From Verrucomicrobiaceae bacterium (GTDB taxonomy: Bacteria; Verrucomicrobiota; Verrucomicrobiia; Verrucomicrobiales; Akkermansiaceae), in the NCBI GenBank assembly GCA_027484055.1, contig JAIXQH010000006.1, forward strand, positions 1-58,147: a stretch of 58,147 nucleotides of DNA. Reading direction: 5' to 3'. Numbering within the stretch: the stretch's first letter is position 1; each line of letters begins with the position of its first letter. The notes beneath the pieces were generated by a model that did not search any database, was not told the origin of the DNA, and worked only from the letters and a program-made list of their open reading frames with translations. A program made the translations under genes and the position numbers. Shown here one piece after another: positions 34,977 through 42,100 of this stretch.

Positions 34977-35183
34977 GGCAGGGACCGATCTCCGCAGCGG
35001 TCCGGCTCGAAGAGGCCGTCCCTGCCAAGCCATCCGCCTCCAAGATCCAGCAGAGTCCGTTCAGTGGTGGGCCGAGACCTAGCGCAACAATAAAAAAGAG
35101 AACTGCCCCCACCCCCCAAGCGAGTTGCGCGGCAGCGACGTCTCTTGCAAGACGACGTGATTTTCTCTTCTGCGGTGGGGGTC
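34977..35183. other. Structured intergenic segment (possible ncRNA)
   Basis: No gene between 34968 and 35264. GGCAGGGAC (34977-34985) faces GTCCCTGCC (35018-35026). Farther on, AAGAGAA (35096-35102) can pair with TTCTCTT (35163-35169) while CCCCCACC (35106-35113) can pair with GGTGGGGG (35174-35181). The two pairings cross, as in a pseudoknot, around an internal hairpin CGTCT/AGACG at 35139-35154. The remainder up to the ATPase start is AT-rich and likely promoter. Confidence 0.35.
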
Positions 35184-35264
35184 AAAAAGAATCATTTCTT
35201 AAAAAATTGCAGATTTTCCGTAAAAACACTTTGGATTCTGCAAAAATAACGCATTGTCACCCCC

Positions 35265-36674
35265 GTGATCCTCAGCTTTTCGTTTTCGAACTTCCGCGCC
35301 TTCAAAGACGTGCAGACCCTCAATTTCGATGCAGGGAAAGCGGACAAGGAACTTGCGGGGAATTGTTTCACCCCGGAGCTGCCCGGCCAGAAGGAAGCCT
35401 CCTTCGTCAAAGCGGTGGCACTCTACGGCGCGAACGCCAGCGGTAAGAGCAGCGTGCTGGATGCCCTAAAATGCCTTGCTACCTGGGTCGCAAACTCGGC
35501 CAGTATCATTGATCCCGAGGAATCCATCACTGGCATCGAGCCGTTTGCCCTCGTTCCCGGCGGCTCTGACCAGCCTACCGCATTTGCCATCGTCTTCATC
35601 ACAGGCGGACTGCGTTACGAGTATCGGGTGGCGGCCACCCGCGAGCGGATTTTTCACGAATCCTTGCGTGCCTTCCCGTCGCCAAGGGGCCAGCTCTGGT
35701 TCTCCCGGGATTGGAGCGAGGAAATGCAAGCCTACGATTGGAATCCGGAGCGCCCCAGCGGCTACCAGCCGGACCCGAAAATGCGCCAGTTCACCCTGCC
35801 CAATGTTCTTTTCCTCTCCAAGGCCATCAGCCTCGGGGACGTGCAACTCGAGCCAATCTATCGTTGGTTTAAAGAGGGCATTCGTTTCTTCGATCTCAGC
35901 GTGCGGATGCAGGGCGTGGACAATGAATTCACCATCCAGGAATTTGAGAAAGATTCCGCGCTTTCCAAGCAAGTCGTCGCGCTCTTGAGCCACGCGGACA
36001 TCGGCGTGATCGGCGCGGAGCTACCAGAACGCAAAGAGGCACTTCAGTTGATGGTCTCAGAAATCTGGAATTCGGTCCCAAACGGGGAGGGGAGATTCGA
36101 TCAGTTTTTTGAGGAATTAAAGAAAGCCGACATCTCCCGCTACTTGGAAGAAATCCGTAAAAGCAAAACCCCTAGCTCATCCGACCCCGCCCATCGCATC
36201 AATCTGCTCCACCGCGGCACAGATGGCGAGGGCGTGGCGCTCCCTTGGTCCGCCGAGTCCACTGGCACCCGCCGTCTCTTCACCCTCGCCGGGCCGCTTT
36301 TGAGCATCCTCCGCAAGGGCCAAGTCGTCTGCATCGATGAACTGGACACCAGCATCCACCCCAAGATGGTGTGCGAACTCCTGCGCCTCGTTTTCAATGC
36401 GGAAACCAATCCCGGCGGCGCACAGATTCTTTTCACCACGCACAATCCGCTCTTGCTCGATCCCACACTTCTCAGGCGTGACCAAGTCTGGTTCACCGAA
36501 AAAGACGCCGCAGGAGAATCCCACCTCTACCCGCTCACCGATTTCCACCCGCGCAAAGACGAGTCCTGGGCACGCGGCTACATGGCGGGCCGTTACGGCA
36601 GCATCCCTTACATCCCGCATGGCCTGCTAGGCTCCCCGAAGGAAGTGCAACCCGAGCCAAAGGAGGACGCCTAA
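35265..36674 (+). CDS. RloA-like AAA ATPase (AbiL-type defence)
   Basis: 469 residues from a GTG (ILSFSFSNFRAFKDV). N-terminal SMC/RecF-like ABC ATPase half with Walker A GANASGKSS, C-terminal half with Walker B VVCIDELDTSIHP and the switch TTHNPLLLD. The architecture is that of COG1106 ATPases, including RloA and lactococcal AbiLi. The stop is 3 nt before a RloB-like gene. RloA/RloB-type pairs occur in restriction loci and AbiL gives phage resistance by abortive infection in Lactococcus; the mechanism here is inferred by similarity. No restriction subunits lie nearby. Confidence 0.9.
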   Translation: MILSFSFSNFRAFKDVQTLNFDAGKADKELAGNCFTPELPGQKEASFVKAVALYGANASGKSSVLDALKCLATWVANSASIIDPEESITGIEPFALVPGGSDQPTAFAIVFITGGLRYEYRVAATRERIFHESLRAFPSPRGQLWFSRDWSEEMQAYDWNPERPSGYQPDPKMRQFTLPNVLFLSKAISLGDVQLEPIYRWFKEGIRFFDLSVRMQGVDNEFTIQEFEKDSALSKQVVALLSHADIGVIGAELPERKEALQLMVSEIWNSVPNGEGRFDQFFEELKKADISRYLEEIRKSKTPSSSDPAHRINLLHRGTDGEGVALPWSAESTGTRRLFTLAGPLLSILRKGQVVCIDELDTSIHPKMVCELLRLVFNAETNPGGAQILFTTHNPLLLDPTLLRRDQVWFTEKDAAGESHLYPLTDFHPRKDESWARGYMAGRYGSIPYIPHGLLGSPKEVQPEPKEDA

Positions 36675-36677
36675 CCC

Positions 36678-37397
36678 ATGGCAGATTTACCTTGGTGGAA
36701 GGAAGAAGCCGCCCGCAGCATCCTGCGCAAGGCCGCTGCCCGGCGAATGGAAAGTGGAGTGAATCCCGGGGATTCCTTTCTCATCGTCACCGAGGGCACC
36801 GTCACTGAGCCACTCTACTTTCAATGCCTGCGGGATGAGATGAAGCTTTCCGTGGTTGAGATTCACGTCCAGCCCGGCGATGGCTCACACCCGCTCAAAG
36901 TCATCGACACTGCCGTGCGTCTAGCGAAGGAGCGCAAGGCGGACATGAGCAAACACCGGGAAAACCAATCGTTTTCCAAGACTTCCTTCGATCACGTTTG
37001 GGCCGTCATCGATACCGACGTGGCCACCAGAAACGGTATCTGGGACCAGGTAAAAGCCGCCGCCGCTGCGGGAAATGTTTCTCTGGCTCCTTCCACGCCG
37101 TGTTTCGAATATTGGCTCCTGCTGCATCTGAGCTGCAGCACCGCTCCGCTCATGGACGGGGCCGCTGCCAAGGCTGCTCTCAAGACAGCAGGGTTCGATT
37201 GCGCGGCTTCCGCAACCGCTGAGGTTTCCGTGCCGGGTCTGATACCCCATTGGCCACAGGCAGTGAAGCACGCCGAACGCGTGAGAAAGCACCATCTCGA
37301 CGGAAGAACGCCAGACCCTGCCAATCCGTCCACCGCCGTGGACTTTCTGCTCCGTGCGCTAGATGATTCGTTGCCCGTATCCCGGCGGAAGCTGTAG
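36678..37397 (+). CDS. RloB-like protein (AbiL-type defence partner)
   Basis: 239 residues. The RloB/AbiLii family signature shows a TOPRIM-like core: FLIVTEGTVTEPLYF with its acidic residue, then DHVWAVIDTDVATRNGIW with the D-x-D, and the PCFEYWLLLH segment. Such proteins are proposed nucleases or nucleotide-transfer enzymes. It directly follows the ATPase gene (3 nt) and surely shares its transcript. Length matches the family. Confidence 0.9.
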   Translation: MADLPWWKEEAARSILRKAAARRMESGVNPGDSFLIVTEGTVTEPLYFQCLRDEMKLSVVEIHVQPGDGSHPLKVIDTAVRLAKERKADMSKHRENQSFSKTSFDHVWAVIDTDVATRNGIWDQVKAAAAAGNVSLAPSTPCFEYWLLLHLSCSTAPLMDGAAAKAALKTAGFDCAASATAEVSVPGLIPHWPQAVKHAERVRKHHLDGRTPDPANPSTAVDFLLRALDDSLPVSRRKL

Positions 37398-37474
37398 TGC
37401 CTCCTTGGGAAATACCCCCCTTGCCACTGCCGCGCTTGTCATCCCGCGCCGCTTCTGTCAGATGAGAGGGGTAA

Positions 37475-37567
37475 ATGAACGGACGTCGGTGGACCCCCGG
37501 CAGATTGATTAAGTTCGCGCTCTTCTTTGGAGTGATTGTCGTCCTTGCGGCAGTTCGTTTCGACTAG
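37475..37567 (+). CDS. Putative 30-residue single-span peptide
   Basis: An ATG preceded by GAGAGGGG opens a 30-codon frame with a basic N-terminus (NGRRWTPGRLIK), one hydrophobic helix (FALFFGVIVVLAAV) and a short tail, ending with TAG at 37565. Size and layout resemble small membrane toxins or leader peptides, but there is no other support. It lies 78 nt after the RloB-like gene. Confidence 0.25.
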   Translation: MNGRRWTPGRLIKFALFFGVIVVLAAVRFD

Positions 37568-37869
37568 GGGGAGCTAGCGGCCGGAGCGGGGATCGCGGCG
37601 GTCTTGTTGTTCTTGGGCAACATCGCAGCGACATCGTCTCTAGGCTCAGTTCTCGCAGCGAAACAAATGCCTCTTCTTTGATGGTAAACTGTGCCCATGC
37701 GGGGACTGCCGGATGCTGGAGAATAATACAGCCTTTTGGCATTCTCCCATAAGTCTGGAACTCGGCGTTATGAAGAGTAAACCGGTTCAATCCGTCACGC
37801 CTCTTGACCCAAGTCCTCGCCGGGCTGGTCCCAATAATAGGTAATGCGCAAACAATTGCGATAAGACGC
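37564..37869 (-). pseudogene. Frameshifted remnant of a small secreted protein
   Basis: On the minus strand an open frame runs from just below 37870 (LIAIVCALPIIGTSPARTW, signal-like; then NRFTLHNAEFQTYGRMPKGC and WAQFTIKEEAFVSL). After about 37650 the protein-like sequence continues in the next frame (EPRDDVAAMLPKNNKTAA) to a TAG at 37564-37566. No start codon is found before a TAG at the upstream end. I read it as a decayed gene of about 100 codons. The rest of 37398-37892 shows nothing else. Confidence 0.3.
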
Positions 37870-37892
37870 CCTAACCGCTATGGATTTCCCCG

Positions 37893-38435
37893 ATGAGCCC
37901 ATTTACAATACGTCCCTATCGGTTGGAAGACATGGATGCGGTTTATGCCGCGGCCGACGAGTCACGCGACCACATCGCAAAATGGATGGGCTGGATGACG
38001 CCGGATTACACACGGAAGGATGCGGAACGGTGGGTGGAGCATGCGGTGGCTTCGTGGGCGAGCGGGTTGTCGTATGAGCACCTGATCATCGATGCCGAGA
38101 ACGGATCGATCGTCGGCTCCTGCGGGCTGAATCACCTGAACCGGGTGAACGGGGTATGCAACCTCGGTTATTGGGTGCGGGCGTCCCGGCTAGGCGAGGG
38201 GGCGGCGCGTCAGGCTGCGCTGTTGCTGCGGGATTTTGGATTCGGAACCGTGGGGCTGAACCGGTTGGAGATCGTGGTGGCGGTGGGAAATCCCTACAGC
38301 CGCAAGGTGGCGGAAAGCACGGGAGCCGTTTACGAAGGAATCCTGCGGCTGCGCCTGATGGTAGGCGAGATTTCCCATGACTCGCACATGTATGCGTTCC
38401 TCAACCCGGCGGCGAAAGTCGCGGAGGCCGGGTGA
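37893..38435 (+). CDS. GNAT family N-acetyltransferase (RimJ/RimL-like)
   Basis: 180 residues. GNAT fold with N-terminal FTIRPYRLEDMDAVYAAADESRDHIAKWMGW, the beta4 strand IVGSCGLNHLNRVNGVCNLGYWV, the acetyl-CoA loop SRLGEGAARQAALLL, and the LNRLEIVVAVGNPYSRKVAESTG segment typical of ribosomal-protein and tail-end acetyltransferases. It transfers an acetyl group from acetyl-CoA to an amine on a protein or small molecule; the target is unknown. It stands alone downstream of the defence genes. Confidence 0.92.
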   Translation: MSPFTIRPYRLEDMDAVYAAADESRDHIAKWMGWMTPDYTRKDAERWVEHAVASWASGLSYEHLIIDAENGSIVGSCGLNHLNRVNGVCNLGYWVRASRLGEGAARQAALLLRDFGFGTVGLNRLEIVVAVGNPYSRKVAESTGAVYEGILRLRLMVGEISHDSHMYAFLNPAAKVAEAG

Positions 38436-38487
38436 TCGTTGGGGAAAGATGTGGTGGAGGGTGGGGGGACGACGCTGAAATTCCTGC

Positions 38488-38721
38488 TCATGCTGCCTGA
38501 GTGGGTCTTTTCGCGCGCATTTTCAGCAGGGAAAGGAACTCCGCCATTTCGACGAGTCCCTCCGCTTCACGGCGTTCGGCTGCTGTGAGTGGGGTGCCTG
38601 AATCCTGACGGTCCAGCAACGCTGTGAGACGGCGTTTTACGCCCGGAGGTAGCTTGAACCCTGCGATTCCGGCAGGCATTGGAAGTTCAATGTGGATTGC
38701 TGTTTTCATGATCGATTTCAT
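38488..38721 (-). CDS. Small hypothetical protein, possibly antitoxin-like
   Basis: 77 residues (or 73 from the next ATG at 38709). N-terminal beta-like segment (TAIHIELPMPAGIAGFKLPPGVKRRL) followed by a helical region (TALLDRQDSGTPLTAAERREAEGLVEMAEFLSLLKMRAKR). The pattern 'LPPGV..RL..LLDRQD.G..LT..ER.EAEGLV..AE.LSLL' looks like a conserved family that often pairs with nuclease genes, but no toxin lies next to it here. Function unproven. Confidence 0.7.
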   Translation of the reverse strand: MKSIMKTAIHIELPMPAGIAGFKLPPGVKRRLTALLDRQDSGTPLTAAERREAEGLVEMAEFLSLLKMRAKRPTQAA

Positions 38722-38787
38722 ACACTGCTGCGAAACTTAGGCCAAGCGAGAAAGCCAGGGAGCAAACCTAGAAAAGCCAGGTGTTTT

Positions 38788-38899
38788 AACCGCGAATGGA
38801 CGCCAATTGACGCGAATGGGAAGAATTTTAGTTCTGCGAATCGGTGTTTATATTCTAAAACCAACTTCATTCGCGTGCATTTGCGTTGATTCGTGGTTT
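38788..38899. repeat. Long inverted repeat of the CGCGAAT type
   Basis: Arms at 38788-38823 (AACCGCGAATGGACGCC...) and 38865-38899, whose reverse complement reads AACCACGAATCAACGC..., match over most of about 34 positions with a 41-nt spacer. Within each arm the motif ACGCGAAT recurs. The stretch 38722-39143 holds no other gene. Confidence 0.7.
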
Positions 38900-39143
38900 G
38901 AAAACTCTTCGCTTGATCGTCGATTTGCTGATCTTCGCTGAGGGTTTTCGATACCCTTCTACCTATTTCCCTCCCGTAAAAGTGGGCTTTGCAAAGCGGC
39001 AGGGCGAACTACGCTCGCGACGAATGGATGTGAAAACTCGCAACAGCAACTGGATCTCGGCTCTCATGGCGGGATTTACTTCATCGCTCGTTGCCAGATT
39101 GAGGCAGCACTGGCCCGTCCTGCGGCCTGCCCGGTCCAAACCG

Positions 39144-42100
39144 ATGCTCAGCCTCACGCTGCGCGCCGTTTTTCTCTCGCTCTTCACCGCTACGGTTCAG
39201 GGGCAGGCGTTTCTCGACAACCAAACCCAGTATTCCAATCAGGACCCGGAGAATGAAACCCGGCGTTCGGACCATTTCCGGACGGTTTTCGGTTATTACA
39301 ATCGCGACAGCACGCCGATGACGGAGGAGATGGCGCAGGGGAATTTACAAATGTTCGAGCAGGCATGGAATCGCTGGGTCGTCGAAATGGGGCTGCACGA
39401 CATCAATGAGTCGGCGAACTCCGCTTACGTGGATGGGAACAAATACCGCGCGAACTTCAATTTCCTGATGACCTTCAACGACGGGGAAGGGGGTGGCGCT
39501 TACTCGAGTGCGGATGCGAAGGGCTTTTTCTACGCGATGGCGAACCCGGCGAGCTGCCGTTTCGATCCACCCTCGGGTGCAACGCCGCACGAGTTCGGGC
39601 ATGTCTGGCAGGGGAGTGCTGAGGGTTTCAATGGCAGTGACAGTTCCGGCTCGTGGTGGGAAGGACACGCGAACTGGATGATGCTGCAATACCTCAACAC
39701 GTATCCGCAGGCCGCGGGCTACATTTACAACGGCATGTATTACCCGTCGCACGGGCGTGATTACTACGATTCCTTCATGATCTGGGAAGCGGCGCGTGAG
39801 GATGCCCGCTACGGCGCGGCTTGGGTGAACAGCATTTGGACCAACGCGACACCCGCACAGCGCACCAGTGAGTTCATCATCGACCGCATGATCCGGCTCG
39901 ACACCTCCGGCTCGCCCGACAAGGCAGGCGCGATGAAAGACCTCTGGGGCGACATGGCGAAAAAACTCGTCACCTGGGATTTCGAGCGCAAGCAGTGGCT
40001 CGCGCAGGCAAACAAGGCGGACGATGGCACGGATTGGGAGTTCTATCAGCGCACGCGCACGCCGCTGGTGAAAATGGCGGGTGCGCCGGGTTGGTTCCGG
40101 CCTGCCCGCGAGCACGCGCCGATGCAGTATGGATTTAACATCATCCCGCTCACCGCGACCGCTGGCACGACGGTGAGTTGTAATTTTCAGCCGCAAGGCG
40201 ACCCGGTCCGGCAGAGCGATTGGCGCGCCTGTCTCGTGGCGGTGAATGCGGCGGGGGATGCGAGCTACTCGACACTTTGGAATGTCGGGACCAACTCGAT
40301 CACGCTCTCCACCGATCAGGCGAAACTCTATCTGGTCGTCATCGCCACCCCGAAGCCGATGAAGATCGCCGAGCCGGTGTGGAATGCCTACCTCACCGAC
40401 GCGGGCCTCCAATTTCCCTACGCCGTCGCCTTTACGAATGCGTCTCCGAGAGCTGTTAGTTATCCGGTGCAAAGCCGGACCGGGATGGTCCAGCACGCCA
40501 AGGGAGGCGGGTGGAAAAGCAGCACCGCGACCGTGGACGCGACCGCCTTTATCGGCCCGAACGCGCAGGTGCTGAACTCCGCGCAAGTCCGCGGCAATGC
40601 GCGCATCGAGGACTTCGCCGTGGTGCGGGACAACGCGCAGGTCCGCGACAATGCGGTCGTCTCGGGCCGCGCGGAAGTTCGAGAAAACGCCCAAGTCTAT
40701 GGCAATGCCAAGGTGCGTGATTGGGGGCGCGTCTTTGGCTACGCGAGGGTTTTTGGAAATGCCAAGGTGATCGAGCACGCGAACTGCGGCGATGGCGACG
40801 CCTCCAGCTACACCCAAGTCTCCGGCGAGGCGGTGATGAAGGGCACGACCTATGTTTATTCAGGCTCAAACTTCAGCGGTTCGCTCATGATGGATGGCGA
40901 CTCGGCCAACGGCGCGACGGCCAGCAATGGCGTCCATTTTGGCTGGGGCTGGGGTAATGACACGGCGCGTTTTTCGGCCCTCACTCCGAACAATCACCTC
41001 TACGCGCAGCACACGTTTGAAAAGGACAACGCGGTCTTCGCCATGGATCAGCTCGGGATCAATCACGGATTCCTGATGAATGGCGCGCGGGTAGCGCTCG
41101 ACACCGTCGCACCTACCCGTGGCGGACGCGTCCTACCGCTCGATGGCAGCAGTCAATACGTCGAGCTGCACAATTCAGTGAACGATTTCAAAGACAGCAC
41201 CTTTGCCATTTGGCTGAAATGGAACGGCGGTGCCTCGGACCAACGCGTCTGGTCGCTCGGCGATGGCGGAACTCGGGTGATGTGGCTGACCCCAAGCGGC
41301 TCGACCGGTGCCCTGCGATTCACCATCAGCGACGGCACCACCACGCAGACCCTTACGGGCCCGACCATCGCACCGAACACGTGGAAGCACGTCGCGGTCG
41401 TCTTTTTCGGCACGACATGCACGCTCTATGTGGACGGTGCCGCCGTCTCTAGCAACACGGCGATGACGCTTTTTCCGGACAGCCTGAACGCGCCGTTCAT
41501 GGAAAATGCCAACTACCTCGGGCGTGGCAACACCGGCGACTACTTTGCGGGAAGAATCGATGATTTCCGTGTCGTCATGAAAGCTCTCAGCGCCACCGAA
41601 GTCGCTGCGATTTTCAATACCGCCGCGCCTGCCACAATCACGCCTACGACCGACAGCACAGCGCCGAGTGGCGGTAGTTGGTTGGTCGCGCCGTCTGCCG
41701 TGGACGACAGCACCGTCACGATGAGTGCCATCCCCGGCACCGACGTCAGCGGCTGGGTGGAATACTTTTTCGACTGCATTTCCGGCAGCGGCCACGACTC
41801 GGGTTGGGTCTCATTTACCAAATACACCGACGTGGGGCTCACTCCCGGAAGCACCGCGACTTATTCGGTGAAAATGCGCGACCGCGTAGGAAATGTAAGT
41901 GCACCCTCAGCCACTGCGAGTGTCACCGCCCAAACCTCCACCGCAGGCAGCGCGAGCTTCGCCTACGGACCGATCGGTATCGCCGATGGGCAAATCACCA
42001 TGACAGCGGCGAAGCTAACCAGTCCAAGTGGAAAAGTGGAATACAAGTTCGACCGCACCAGCCCGACTGCGGCGAGCAGCGGTTGGCGGTCGTCGCCGAG

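Noticed and set aside
39345..40817. 490-codon minus-strand ORF inside the giant protein gene
   Set aside because: No recognisable domain, and the plus frame carries the metallopeptidase and beta-helix motifs.
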